Of a DNA stretch of 64,000 bases, positions 26,001-37,200 are shown in pieces. A program made the translations under genes and the position numbers. This DNA is from Heliopora coerulea (Eukaryota > Cnidaria > Anthozoa > Scleralcyonacea > Helioporidae): NCBI GenBank assembly GCA_030142905.1, contig JASJOG010000019.1:257501-321500 (forward strand), read 5' to 3'. The notes under the pieces were generated by a model. That model was not told the DNA's origin and did no database searches. It worked only from the letters and a program-made list of their open reading frames with translations. The stretch's first letter is position 1; each line of letters begins with the position of its first letter.

Positions 26001-26306
26001 CAAACCCCAGGTATTATTATAAAGACAGAATTTACAGAGTAGTTTTTCATCCTTGGCGTAACCTAACTATTTACATTCGTCAAAATAAATTAATACAAGT
26101 AATGGCATGCAAGGTTTCGAGTGCAATTTGGAAAAAACACACACGAGCGAGTTTTTCAACTTTGGTTTATTCTTCCTTTCAGAACTGATGTCGGTGTGTT
26201 TTTCTGCGGACCACCAGCCTTATCTCACACACTACACATTATGAGTAACCAATACAGCAATATCAAAGAGGGAGTGAAATTCTATTACAACAAGGAGAAT
26301 TTCTGA
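11091..26306 (+). CDS. CYBB: NADPH oxidase, NOX2 (gp91phox) type, 21 coding exons
   Basis: Exons: 11091-11135, 11752-11847, 12142-12249, 13162-13252, 14999-15138, 15476-15503, 16539-16585, 16704-16729, 18044-18124, 19063-19177, 19714-19806, 20345-20416, 21679-21741, 21841-21895, 22286-22343, 23316-23352, 24331-24413, 25023-25143, 25370-25441, 25883-26010, 26183-26306. All junctions are GT-AG and the frame is continuous, giving 560 aa (human NOX2 is 570). It is a six-helix membrane flavocytochrome moving electrons from NADPH through FAD and two hemes to oxygen, producing superoxide. Visible are the heme histidines H102/H116 and H205/H218 (FHRYV, AVHVGSH, YTHHLF, VVHG), HPFTLTS for [21 protein letters not shown] and CGPP for NADPH, and the C-terminal KENF. 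There is no EF-hand, which argues against NOX5/DUOX. Activation would be expected to need p22phox-type partners (family knowledge). Introns are full of repeats. Orthology to NOX2 rather than NOX1/3 is not resolvable in a cnidarian. Confidence 0.95.
13643..13687. repeat. Hairpin in NOX intron 4
   Basis: GCCCCTTAATGGTTTACCA and TGGTTAAACCATTAAGGGGC form an almost perfect stem of about 19 bp. Similar TTAACCCATTAAGG-like words occur at other sites in the window (for example about 45450), suggesting a dispersed short element. Confidence 0.6.
14021..14333. mobile_element. Probable hAT-like MITE in NOX intron 4
   Basis: It begins CAGGGGTGGATTTAGG and ends TCTGGATCTGCCCCTG, an imperfect terminal inverted repeat of the same type as 2137-2519. 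Flanks share only ATAGC, so the target duplication is eroded or not the usual 8 bases. Confidence 0.6.
14676..14868 (+). repeat. (AAAC)n-rich microsatellite
   Basis: Imperfect tandem AAAC/AAACA units within NOX intron 4, about 190 bases, with interspersed GC substitutions. The open frame it produces is an artefact of the repeat. Confidence 0.85.
15233..15400 (+). repeat. 24-bp minisatellite, 7 copies
   Basis: GAACGATG-like unit starts fall at 15233, 15257, 15281, 15305, 15329, 15353 and 15377, exactly 24 bases apart. The consensus is close to GAACGATGTTGCGC plus TACACCACAT. Because 24 is a multiple of three, overlapping frames stay open on both strands. It lies in NOX intron 5. Confidence 0.9.
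16124..16352 (-). repeat. tRNA-derived repeat family A
   Basis: Antisense copy. Read on the minus strand, a ~110-base leader beginning GAGGATGATTCTG precedes a tRNA-like body with acceptor halves GACTCGA/TCGAGTC, an A-box-like TAGGCTCAACAGG equivalent and the B-box-like GGTTCAAATCC, then a tail TTTTTCAATTAACTTCGACA. The tRNA-like body is not at the element's 5' end, unlike in an ordinary SINE. Confidence 0.75.
16341..16500. repeat. Foldback of family A tails
   Basis: Two inverted ~75-base arms, each containing TTTTTTCATGATAATCT and the ACTGCC-AAGTCAACTGA tail of family A, face each other around a centre near 16410. It ends 38 bases before NOX exon 7 (16539), so it abuts the branch-point region of that intron. 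Confidence 0.75.
17100..17460. repeat. Dispersed repeat, copy 2
   Basis: Second copy of the repeat at 780-1150. GAGCAGGAGTGCTTTATCGGA and TCCGATAAAGCACGTA are inverted relative to each other. A run of TATA-type simple sequence (about 17220-17270) sits inside. The tail again reads ACACGGCACGGTTATG then TTAATGAGTT. It is inside NOX intron 8. Confidence 0.6.
18190..18415. repeat. hAT-like dispersed repeat, copy 1
   Basis: Shares with 26757-26978 the ordered words TTAGYGACA, TTTTTTGCCCT, CACTCGAAAT, CCCTGCCCT and CGAAATTTCT. The right end GTTTCGCCCC resembles a hAT-type terminus. A 14-17 base G run (about 18218-18232) lies inside. Confidence 0.6.
18769..18956. mobile_element. hAT-like MITE with 8-bp TSD
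   Basis: Starts CAGTGGTTCTTAACC and ends GGTCAAGAACCACTG, flanked by identical 8-base CTTTAAAC duplications (18761-18768 and 18957-18964). The terminus is the CAGTGGTTCT type seen in Charlie-like hAT elements. Length 188 bases, non-coding, in NOX intron 9. Confidence 0.92.
19326..19400 (+). repeat. Degenerate TTAGGG-like tract
   Basis: Several TTAGGG or near-TTAGGG words (GATTAGGGTTT, AATTAGGG, GGGTTAGAATTAGGG, AATTAGGGTTA) in 75 bases within NOX intron 10. TTAGGG is the telomere repeat of cnidarians. Confidence 0.65.
19846..20092 (+). repeat. (GAT/AAT)n microsatellite
   Basis: About 245 bases of mixed GATAAT/GATGAT triplets directly after NOX exon 11. It keeps open frames on both strands (runs of Ile and Met), which are not genes. 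Confidence 0.9.
20731..21047. mobile_element. Long foldback element, arms ~150 bp
   Basis: The left arm runs AATAGAGACATCTTGGAAAA and the right arm ends CCAAGATGTCTCTATTT; the arms match almost to the centre near 20890. Each arm contains CAAAACAAGACGAG and, nearer the centre, CTGATGAT-hairpin-GAAA (plus 20953-20981; minus 20795-20823). A related imperfect direct repeat, AAGAACTACTGA then GACCAGCC, occurs upstream (about 20663-20692) and just after the element (21048-21072). It lies in NOX intron 12. Confidence 0.9.
21425..21613. mobile_element. MITE-like element with GTTTACA termini
   Basis: GGCCTGTTTACACGTGTGAT...TTTTGT at the left matches ACAAAACCGCATCTGTAAACG in inverse at the right. Similar termini are seen at 32559-33044 and 37521-37723. 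No clear target duplication. Confidence 0.55.
22105..22200 (+). repeat. 14-bp minisatellite
   Basis: About six imperfect copies of TATCAATCATTCAC, in NOX intron 14. Confidence 0.8.
22545..22583. repeat. Perfect 15-bp hairpin
   Basis: TACAGTTGTCTGGTG and CACCAGACAACTGTA form a perfect stem around a 9-base loop, in NOX intron 15. No known element recognised. Confidence 0.8.
23640..24190 (+). repeat. GTTGGTGTT-rich low-complexity tract
   Basis: About 550 bases rich in GTTGGT, GGTGTT and GTTGTC words fill NOX intron 16. They hold open several overlapping frames on both strands; these show only Val/Leu or Thr/Asn bias and are not genes. Confidence 0.8.
24488..24860. repeat. Two facing family A copies
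   Basis: An antisense copy (24488-24722) carries the GGGATTCGAACTCGCA B-box complement. It is followed by a diverged sense copy (about 24745-24860) with TATAGCTCAACTGGTAGAAC and a tail TTTTGGCAGTGTA. Both are in NOX intron 17. Confidence 0.65.
25225..25275 (+). repeat. (GTTC)n microsatellite
   Basis: Twelve or so perfect GTTC units in NOX intron 18. Confidence 0.95.
25490..25800 (+). repeat. GTAAC-rich tandem tract
   Basis: Irregular tandem CAGTAA/CTGTAA/AGTAAC words over 300 bases in NOX intron 19. Confidence 0.8.
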
Positions 26307-26514
26307 GAAGTACTTTCGAACCCTGAACATGAGTTATTCCAGTTCTACGAGTTGATGCCCTGACATGCATGAAATTCCTGTTGCAGAAATTGATATAACT
26401 ATGATCGACTGTGATGATTTTTCCTGAAGTAAAATTCGGTGACCATGAGTCCAAGTTCGCATATACATCATATCAATGCACAACATCGGTAATGTAAATT
26501 ATAGTGAATCATAT

Positions 26515-26640
26515 TACATCATCATCATCATCATCACCATCATCATCATAGTAATAATAACATTAATAATGATGATAATAATTGTGATAATTTTAATAAT
26601 GATTATGATGGTAATGATGATAGTAATAAATAATGAAATA
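26515..26640 (+). repeat. (ATC)n/(AAT)n microsatellite
   Basis: ATCATC runs shifting into ATAATAATGAT runs just downstream of the NOX stop codon. Confidence 0.9.
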
Positions 26641-26756
26641 GCACCAAAGAAAATTGTTGAACGTGGAAGAAGAGGAAGTAATATTTCGAAGAGATTGGAA
26701 TTCAACGACAGACAATCTAACGTTTTCCCGACAAAATAACAAACCTTTGTTCGTAT

Positions 26757-26978
26757 TGAAGGCGAATGAACAGGAGGGGGAACTAGAGGGGGGCTGGGTG
26801 GTTGCGATCACTGTCCTTTTTGTGGGGTTTCTTACGTGTGTTCTGTTAGTGACAATTTTTTTGCCCTCATTTCCTAAATCTGCGTTGATCTACTGCACTC
26901 GAAATGATCAACATCTCACCGACTGTGTCCAAATACTACCATTCGACTCCTGCCCTCGGAAATTTCTGGTTGCGCCTC
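26757..26978. repeat. hAT-like dispersed repeat, copy 2
   Basis: Homologous to 18190-18415. The right end, GGTTGCGCCTCTG, is hAT-like. A 7-base GAATGAA occurs at both outer flanks, consistent with a worn target duplication. Confidence 0.6.
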
Positions 26979-28210
26979 TGACTGAATGAATTGGGTTTAG
27001 TGACCGAGATAATTTTCTACCATTTTCAACCTGTTTTTCCAGTAAATTTCTTTGGCTTAATCTTTGTGTTACTCAGAACGTCTGCAGGAATTCTTGTGGG
27101 ACAATTTGTCGGGGTTCATGACGACAGTATAAGATTTATGGTTTCCGATATCCAAAGTAACCGTCACGCCTAAAAAAAAGAGAGGACTGTAATTTTGGAC
27201 GTCAGTTACCCAATCATTATGTCCTACGTTTGTGCCAGGGACGTACAAGAGAGATCGTATTTTCGATAAGAAAGTGGAATGATCTTTGGGCCCTTCATAA
27301 GAATTTGAGTACCTTCCAGGATCATTTTCTTGACATTTTATACCTAATTCTCTCATCGTTCATTGATGCTGTGGTTTGTATCATGGAAACTGTTGGGTTG
27401 AATAAAAAGAGATTCTTTCCCGTCGGTTTGTTTTGCGCCACGAGCCTTCAAAGGAGATTATGCTACCGGTTATATAGTACGATCCGTTTCCAACATTTGA
27501 CAGCTTTTTTTATCCTGAAACGAGTTCTCAACTGGCGAAAAGTGCTATTTCGGAAATGCAGCAGCTGCTAGACAAATCAGTTTGCTTCTTTGTCAGTGCC
27601 TTTATGTCTGAACCTCCTCGACAATCTATCCCCAAAATTTTAGAAGCGAGTTCTGTCTTCGTACGACCATCGTTTTCGTAATGAATAATATGTCGCATTA
27701 CCTCTTTGCTAGAGCGACGAGAGAAGTCAACGCACGAGTAACAGAACTCGGGAGCGCATTATTTCTTAGGAAGAAGAATTTCAGATCTTGATTGCATTGA
27801 GTAGAAACAACCTCACTCAGGAAGTCCTACTTGAAGATCATTCCCGTTTGACTGTGACGACGCCTCACCAAATTCAAAAGCCAACAACTCTGGTCGGGTT
27901 AATTACCACGGGGAAGAAACCATAGCTACTTTCAATATACATCGAGGTAAAGGCTGCAAATATGAATTAAAAAAGAATGAATCGACTGGATTAAATGCAA
28001 ATTTGGCGCTTGTCACCGAATTTCGTACGGAATAGTACTTTTGTACCTGACCTGCCATGTCAATTCCAACTTCCTCCTGATCCGCCGTAAATACATCGGG
28101 TTTCAATCGCGATCTCTCGCTTCTCTTACCGGTTGCCATGGATATGCAACATGGCGAACGACATTGCAGTAAGAAAGTCTTGTATGAAATTGCTTTTCTA
28201 ACGTAGTATA

Positions 28211-31200
28211 ATGCCGCCAAAGAAAATGGCTGGAGGGGAAAAGAAAGGTAAAACGTCGGGTGGAAAAAAGAAAGGAGAGAAGACACCACAGCTGACACTG
28301 AAAGAAGCCATTTTGGCTTTCCAGTAAGTGACGTTTTAAACTCAAACATACATCGTAAGCGTCTGAATGAATATTAAGCGTTTTTTGCTGTATGTGGTTC
28401 AAAATAGACGGAAATTGAAGGCAGGCTTTTGAAAAAGAGAAGAATAGGGGTCAAAAATTCAGTATGTGACTGGCAAGGAAACGTGTCGCTAACCTTTGAC
28501 AGCCTAGAAAAGCAGTTTGATCAACCATTACTAGTGTTGTCGGTTAACTTGTGTTGAGACTTTATTTTGTGCCTCGAAACTAAAGTCATACAATTGTTTT
28601 TATCCATGAAAATTCAGCCACCACTGTCTTTACAATCAGATACAGTGTCCTCTCGACATGTACATGTATGCGGCGCTAATGCAGTTTCGCATTCGCAACC
28701 ATGTGAATGCAAGTAATGTGAGTAAATTATATATCATTCGACAGTTTATTACCTGGAAATTACAGTCATACCATGTTACCAACTATTCATTGCAAACATA
28801 ATGCATTATAGCCTTAAAGAACATCCAAATTACTTGGCACCATGTTTGCATGTTTCTTTGCACTTCTTTGAAAATGTGTATAAACCCAAAGGTTAGATTA
28901 GGGTTAGGGTTAGGGTTAGAGTTAGCATTAACGTCAGGGTTAGGGTTAGGATTTGGGTTTATACACATTTTCAGGGCTTTTACAGAGTGAAGAAACAACG
29001 GAGAAGAACTATACTAAACTTGTAGATAAATCCATAAACTTTACGGTCTTGAGCCCTCGGTTCACTGTTGATGCTCACGAACTTCAGTGTGTCTGTTTTT
29101 TTGGCTATAATGCTTTATGTTTGGAGTGAATTCTTGAAATTACTGTTTCACTATAATCTACAGGTAAGAAGCTGTTGACTGATGTGATTTACCTATGTTA
29201 CTTGTATTTATATGGTTGAGGTGCAAAACTGCATTAGTGCCCATGTATGCTGTGCAATTTGTGAGGAGTCAAGATCCCATAAAGGAAGTTATTTAAGAAA
29301 ATGGTTGACAGTTGCAAAATGGGGACACTTAGAACCCTAAAGTGAGATCCCAGACCATTTACTAAATTAGTACCTTGGCAGCTTAGGAGGATTTGTCCTT
29401 TGGGAATATTATGAAAATCAGTGGTTAAATAATATTTACAGGTTTTGAAATTAGTGGTTGTCTGGTCAGTTTCATTGGAAAACCCAATTTGGTGAGTTGT
29501 TGTCATTTTGGCAGCTATTTTGAACTGCTAACATAACTGAAATTCTTACCAGTTGAGCCTTTGAAGAGAGTAAAATGAATTATTATAGAAGAATTATCAA
29601 GAGTAAAAATACACTCATTTTCTTTGAAAAGTTCTGTAAACTTCATGCAATGGACTCACTTTTCTAATTGTCTAGCTCTAGATTGCAGCATACTGTACAT
29701 AATTCACACTGGGTCAAAGGTTCAATTGACATCATCAGTCCTTGGCATTGCACTTTTCACTAATGATCCTTGTTGGGTATGGAAGTCTTTGATCCTGGCT
29801 CTTAAAAATCATATTTTGTTTAACATTTATGAACATTTGATTGTTTAGAGAACTTGGTAGTAGAAAATGAAACAAAAGGTTAATTTATAGTTTATTTTTG
29901 TACTCCTCTTTTGTCTATAATTATGGTATACTGATATATTTCATATAATAATTATGTTCACAGAATTAAGGTAAAAGAACAGGATCTTCAAGAACTGGCA
30001 AAGGAATATCAAATACTGAAACAGAAAAATGAACAATTAAGTTGCAGAGTGAGTACATCAGGGCTTTTTGGAAAGGGTTTGGATTATCTGCTGAAAGGAC
30101 TGGAACTTGGTTACAGACATTGAAATTTAAAATGCTTAAAGGACTGTTTATTTATTTGATGTTTTGGCTTCCTACCTGAAAACCATCAGAGATGTTGAAA
30201 AATTTATTTGGCATGAGTAATCAACTTATTTCTTTGGGTCCCCCAATTACTTTGTGAGGTAACCTTGAACCAAGAGGGTTAGTCCTTATTGTACTAGGGC
30301 TCCAGACAGAACTGTTACATTATATTTGATAGGGTTATCCAGTACGGATGAAGTTAGTTACTTAATGAGTTAGTCAAAAAACCCACTCTTTTCCAATATT
30401 CCCATGCATGAAATGATTGATATTATTGTTACTATGCTGTTTGCAAACTCATGATAAGTATATGTGTGCATATACATTTACATACTTTTTTACTCACTCA
30501 CTCACTCACTCACTTTACTTATTTTACTTACTTACTCAGGTACTTGCTTGCTTGCATGCTTACATACTTACATACTTACTTTCATTTTAGAATGAACAAC
30601 TTAAAAATGAACAAAAAGAACACATAAAGACATTGTTAAAGCAAGCAAAGGAGAATGAGAAAGAAGTGGAACAAGCCACTGTGGTAAATCAAGAAGAAGT
30701 GGAGAAAGCAGTGTATGAAAAAATAAGTACTATGAAGACCTTGATTGGTGAAGAAGAAGGTAATTAGGCTGTAGACTAAAAATTGGTGAGATTCTTCTGA
30801 AATCAAGTTTAGTCAGACTCTAATCTTTTGGGGTGGGAAGATTATATTGGATCTAGTGTTTCAAAAACCTGTTATTCTCCAGAGTGGATACAGGAATATG
30901 GAATGGAAGGGCTGAAAAGAGTGTCCAGTAGAAAGTTTTAATATACAAAAAAAAATATCTCCTGGTCCAGTTTAAATGTAGTTAGTAGTTTTATTATAAT
31001 GAAGTGAATTTCTAATACAAACATTATTATCACCTATCAGGGCTTTACCTGTTTTCACAGTGCCAATTGGGTGACAGTTTTCACAATCTGGAGTTGGATT
31101 GTGAACCCCATCAAAAATTCATCCTTTATACAGTCATGGGATTGAAATCCTAAAACATGGTAATACATGTACTAGTTGTTTTATCTCACAGTTGATCAAG

Positions 31201-34200
31201 TGCTACTCCATCACAAGGATAAATTTATCTGGAGAAATTTGAAGCTTCCAGCATAGACTATTTAAACTATAATGATATTTTTGATAAGAATACAATTTTC
31301 TTTGTCAACTATCGAGTTGAGCATCCATCTGACAAATAAGTTTCCAAAGAAAGGGGGGCCATGGCCCCTTTGCCCCCGGTTGAATTTGCTCCTGATTCTG
31401 GAAATGTGTTTACAGAATGTTCAAACTACAGTCTGTTTCCTGAAAGAACTTTTATCACATTTGCTTTGAGTGTTTGTTGTAATAAGCTTTTCTGAGTTTA
31501 CATTTAGCAGTTCTTGAAGCAAACTATTGTGTCTGTTTTTTTTCATGCACAGAGTTAAAGCACCAGATGAAAAAGCTGGTTGATCAAATAAAGGAAACCT
31601 ATCAAACTATAGCAAAAAGAATCAATTACAAGGTGAACATCTTGTATAAAGTAGCAAAACAAAGGAAAAAGTTATATACCCTGACTGAGGTGTTTAAGTG
31701 ATATGAGATCAACCTCCAGAAAACAAAAGAAATTGAGCCAACGATGGTATAAAGGAGGTAAAAATTTCCAATAAACATTCTAGGGAAACAACATTTGAAA
31801 TAAAAATCGGTGAAAAAGCGAATCATTTTTTAGCCAATCGGAAAGCTTGATTTCTTTGGATACAAGACCTGGGGAAAATACATTTATTGCATTAACTGTG
31901 TTTGCTCTAAAGGTCTACTTACCCCATCGAAATCCGAGAGGATTTGGTCAGTACATGTCGCACAGAATGTTAAGGGTTTAAATGTCGTCAGGGACTCCGA
32001 AAACGTATCGTTGTAAACTCTTTAACGCCCAATGTCAAAAATATGGAACAGATCTAGAACAAATGAATGGACAAAGTATAAACAAAGAGAGCACAATTAA
32101 CAAAAGAAAAAAAATTTAGGCGCTAAAGGGTTAACAAGTTATGGATGTGCGTATTCATATCGGTGCGTTTTTTGTCCTAGGACGTTGGCCAACTTGTGCA
32201 CGCTAAACAAATTGACGTGCTCAAGAACGAACTGTCCGATATGGAAAGCTCTTTCCAAGAAGTATCAGGTTTGTGTGGCTTGCTAATCTAGGAAGTGGTT
32301 TATACAGATTTGCTTGAGACCCCGAAGGGTTTTGATGATCTTATCTTCAGGAGTTTTGTGATACGAGTTATCCAGTGTAAATAAAGACACTTTAAGGAAA
32401 AGGATTATTCAGCCATATATGAATGCATGAGTACATACGACGCAGTAGTGTCAACCGCAGCAATCAGGCACTTGCAGTCGTGCCCACTTTGCAGGGCATG
32501 TTACAAAAATGTAATTTTAGATACTTCGGTTTCATTATTTTCTTACACCTTACTTGTTTAGACTACGTTTACACTGGACCAAATTTCTCCGGATTCGTAG
32601 GCGATCCGGAGACTTTTTCTTCGGAGTTAAAATAGCCGTTTACACACTAGTAACGAATCCGGTATGAAAAGTCTCTGGATTGCTCACGAATCCGGACAAA
32701 TACGAATCTGGATACTTTGAATCCGGAGAACTCAGACTCCGGAGAAATCTTTCTCGTTTTTGTGAGAAGTGGCCAGTGGTCGGACAATGTTTTTATTAGA
32801 GACTGTAATAAACAAAGAATGGAAAGAAATTTTTTCATTGTACAGAGTTACTTGCAATAAAATTTTTGAAGATTTACGTCCATTCTTAGATAAGACAGCA
32901 CTGTTTGTGTTAACACGAGCATGCAACTAACCCAGATACTTTTTCCCGTGTATAAACGACCAACGGATCCGAATGCAATTTTTGTGTGAATCCAAATACT
33001 TTTTGAATCCGAAGGCTTCTGCTGTAGTGTAAACGTTGCCTTAGTAGTTCCTTGTCTTCTTTCGTTTCAGCACACTTAGATCGCAGCTTAACTATTGCTA
33101 AGGAGGAAATTGAACACCACGCACAGTCCACCTTGGCAAAACAAAAGACCGTGGCATCCGAGGTAAATACTGCTCTCTGTTAAGCGAATTGGGGAAGGAA
33201 TAACTTTTTTAACACTTTCACGACTAGAGGTTTCCCTTAACGTGTAATATCGTCTGGCGTTTGCTAGCGTAAAATTGTAGAATACTCGTTAGTCGCTAAA
33301 GTGTTAATTATTATACATGAAAAATTTCTCGATTCTGACTGGCTGAGAGCCGTGCAATTTCAAGGTAACACAGTGCAGGAAAATTAAAAGTGAAACTAAC
33401 TTGCACTGAACATTTCATGATAAACAAAGTTGTCAGCTAGAAAAGTTGACTTGAACGGGATTCGAGCTCGTATCTTCGGGTTACCGGACCGCTGCTCTAC
33501 CAATTGAACTAACGAGTCAACTGGGATCTGTGTGCTAGTTTAACCTAATTTAAGTGCACTAGAGATTCTCGCGACAACCTAACGCGTTTAATCCAATTTA
33601 AGTGCTCTAGAGATTCTCACGACAACCTAACGCGTTATATCCGTGAGGATGTGCGGTGTTTCGATTTTATTTCAGAATCATCCTCAGTGTAACATGATTA
33701 GAATATTTTGAAATAGTTTGCACCGAATTACGTTTCTTTTTGGCCCTGTGTTACTTTTTTTATCACATTGTTATCAATTCGTATTGCATGGTTTCCTTTC
33801 AGTTTGGAGAAACACGCACTCTTAAGTGTTTTAACGACCTCAAATACTCACTCATACCTGTTTTTTTTTTCAAATTGCGCTCGAAACCGTGCTATTTGTT
33901 ACCTAGACTAACACAGCATTTTTGAGTAATTTTGTCTTCGGTTTGTAGGAGGCAGCGAATTCTATCAGCCAAGTTGACCAACTGGAACTTGCAGACAACA
34001 AATGGCTTAAGAAAGAGGTTTTTCAATGAGAATTTGTTCAATTCAACATTTTTCAGAGAACTTTCGTAAAATTCAATTCGTCCGTTTTTATAACACAGAT
34101 TGGCATCCATTCCAGAGCTTTGGAAGAAATGACGGTAGTCGTAGAAGCTTACGAAAAAGAAAACTTGGAAATTATGCGAGAATTGTTTGATTGTAAAGTG

Positions 34201-37200
34201 GAAGATTTGAATCTTGCGAGGTGAGTTGTTTGGAGACTTTGCAACGGCAATTCCATGTACAAATTGTACGTTGTCAAAAAACGATATCTGCACTACCAAT
34301 GTGGCGTCGAACGAGAAGAGAAGACACAAAGAAGTGCATTTTATCAGATATCCAAACCCCGAGAGCCTTGTTGAGAAGAGGTGGTGAAAGCAGTCTTTTA
34401 GCCAACTTTCAGTGTTGGATAAAGGATGAAACACTCTACTACATGTCCGACGCATTTCCTCAGGCAAATCCTACATGAGCCCATAATTACTTACTAACCG
34501 AGTGTGAGGTCTGTACGGGAATGTATTTGTCCTCGGGTTTTTTTCCACACAGACCTCGAGATGTACCTGAATCTGGCTTGTTTGTCTTCAAGTCAACTCG
34601 CAAATTTTACCGCCAAAACGTGCTGGTCTGTACGAAAAACTTCTTGCAGGCCTAGGCAGCCAATCAGCGTGCGTCATTTTGCGTACAGACCAGATAGCGA
34701 GCTCTACTATGTATTTGATATATGTATTTAGAGTTAAAATTGTTTTGTCTTTGGTGATGGTGTAGCCTGCTTGCAGCCTGAAATTTCAAAAAGCGGAATT
34801 TTGGGCTGCAAGTAGGCTAGTGATGGTGCAGGTTTCTGAGAAACGTTAGTCGAACATGGAATAGATTATTCTTCAAACGATGTCATAGGTTTGTTTCGCG
34901 TTTTATGTGGGGCACTTATCTTTGCATTTCACTTAAGTTTCCCACCTGTTTCTGCTATTGCAAAGCTCAAATTAGAAATAAGGTCTACTCGAAGACGACT
35001 CTCTTGTCTCTTTACAGAATGTTAAGATGTTAAGTTATTTTGGTATATGGTGTTATCATATAAAACCAATGCCGGCTGACAATTTGAAGTAATAGAGCAG
35101 AGAACATACTCCGAATAGAGTCATCTTGAGAAATCAAGATATGAGCAAATGCAAGACGGAAAATAAGCCGACATATTACCAGTTTATTTCCCGTCTTGCA
35201 TTTACTCATATCGTGAGTTCTCAAGATGATTCTATCCGTAGAACGTTTTCTACTATGTTATGTTACTATATAATGGGAATGAACGTCTTGCTTTTGAAGA
35301 AAATTCTACCTGGCATGTGCCAACGAACAGTCTAGTTCTGACGAAGAAGTGTTTGCACACGGTGGAGACGTCGCTTCGCTTGACGGTGTTTCTGACGACA
35401 AACTTCTTGATAATTACTTCCACTTTGAAGATGAGGAGTCGTCGGTAAGTAGTTTGTTTTAAGGTACAAAATGTGATAGTCAGAGTAATTAGGATTGCGC
35501 AGAAAAAGTTTAAAAGTAAAATAACGATTTTGTCGTGGTGACAAATTTAACCAAAGCTCTAGTAAGCGTGTGAACCATGATGAATGGTGTAAAACCTACG
35601 TGAAAGTTCTCAAAAGAACTGTGGCAATGCTAACAAGAAAACTGTAAAACTACAACACGCTTACTAGACCTTAGTTTAAAGGTAGTAATCTGCCTTAAAC
35701 GAGAAGAACAAGATACAGAAGTTTGGAGGGAAAGCCCTTCACCAGAGTTGAAAGGCATTTGAATATGATGAAAGGCGTTCGATCGAAATATCAGTGCCTT
35801 GTTCTCTCATTTTTTGGCAGAGTACTACCTTGAAACTTTTTCTATTTCTATGCCGAACTGCCTAATCAGCACTGCATTTTTGGTGTTACCGTTGTTCAGG
35901 ATTGCGCCTAGGCAGAGCGCTGTCTTTCCGTGCATTTTTATGAGTGCGCATGCTCTCAGTCTTCTAGACCCAAGAACGTTTACTGACTCTAGGTTCCAGA
36001 CGGGAATCGGACCCATAATCTTCTGCTCGCGACTCAGATAACTTACTCAACCGCTGAGTTACATGGATTTTAATGGCGCTCGAAGGTTCGCGATTGCTTT
36101 ACCCATGAACTGCCCTTGTGGCAGACGTGATGTGGCCAGTATTTCTTTAGAATGTACCGCACTCTACTCGCTAAAACAAGGAGACTTTACGTATTTTTGA
36201 TGTAACAAGAATGTGTGGTTATGTGGCAACATTTTAGAATCATACTCAGGATTTCATAACTTAAGAAGGAGGCGCAAGTCCAATGAGTAAATGGCGTACT
36301 AATTTAAATTTATGAAGGGGTGTTTTCAAGGCTCCGAACTCTTGTAACAAGAATGCGTGATTACGTGGCAACATTTTAGAATCATACTCAGGATTACGGA
36401 GAGAGAAAATTTCATAATTTAAGAGCAAGGCCCAAGTCCACTAGGTGAATGGCTTAGTAATGTAAATTTATGGAGGAGCATTTTCAAGGTTCTGAATCCT
36501 TGTAACAAGAACGCGTGATTATGTGGCAACATTTTAGAATCATACTCAGGATTACGGAGAGAGAAAATTTCATAATTTAAGAGCAAGGCCCAAATCCACT
36601 AGGTGAATGGCTTAGTAATGTAAATTTATGGAGGAGCATTTTCAAGGCTCTGAATCCTTGTAACAAGAACGCGTGATTATGTGGCAACATTTTAGAATCA
36701 TACTCGGGATTACGGAAAGAGCAAATGTCATAATTTAAGGACGAGGCCCAAGTCCACTAGGTAAATGGCTTAGTAATGTAAATTTGTCAAGGAGCGTTTT
36801 CAAGTCTCCGAATCCTTTCAAGCATACCGTTGTCGTTCAACGGCAAATTACAACAACAGAACAAAGATGAAAGATAAAAAAGAAAAACTTGGAAAAAAGA
36901 ACAAAGATCAATAGAAAAAAAAATCAATAGAAAAAAAATCACACACGAAAGGTTCAAATACGAAAAACTTTCTAGCAGGTCTCCGAGTGATGTCCCATTC
37001 ACGGGGGCAACAAACCTCTTCAGTTTCGTATATAAATAAGCTATCACACAGACCTGATGTTTTGGCTTTTTGACACACCAATCATAGTGCTTTGTTGTGT
37101 TTCTGAATAGCACAAAATTTTCCAGAAACCAACGAAGTCAATGGAGACCTTAAGATCTACGACGTCAACTTGAACGACGACGTCCTTTAAAATTTTGGCA

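Larger units (their letters stand above)
26307..28210. other. Intergenic region NOX to CCDC83
   Basis: Holds a microsatellite (26515-26640), a hAT-like dispersed repeat (26757-26978) and otherwise unassigned sequence. An open plus-strand frame at about 27230-27570 has no domain. The last ~150 bases before 28211 are the likely CCDC83 promoter and 5' UTR; no TATA box is evident. Confidence 0.5.

Noticed and set aside
27230..27571. 113-codon plus-strand frame
   Set aside because: No domain, no neighbours in phase, no supporting splice sites.
28617..28723. An open exon-like block (acceptor TTCAG, donor GTGAGT) after CCDC83 exon 1
   Set aside because: Joining it would put a stop codon at the start of the 29964 exon, while exon 1 to 29964 joins in phase and matches CCDC83. 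Kept out as a cryptic exon.
35126..35335. 69-codon frame ending just before CCDC83 exon 9
   Set aside because: Made by the foldback at 35100-35253; joining it to exon 8 leads to a stop, whereas the acceptor at 35299 gives the ARKFYLAC match.
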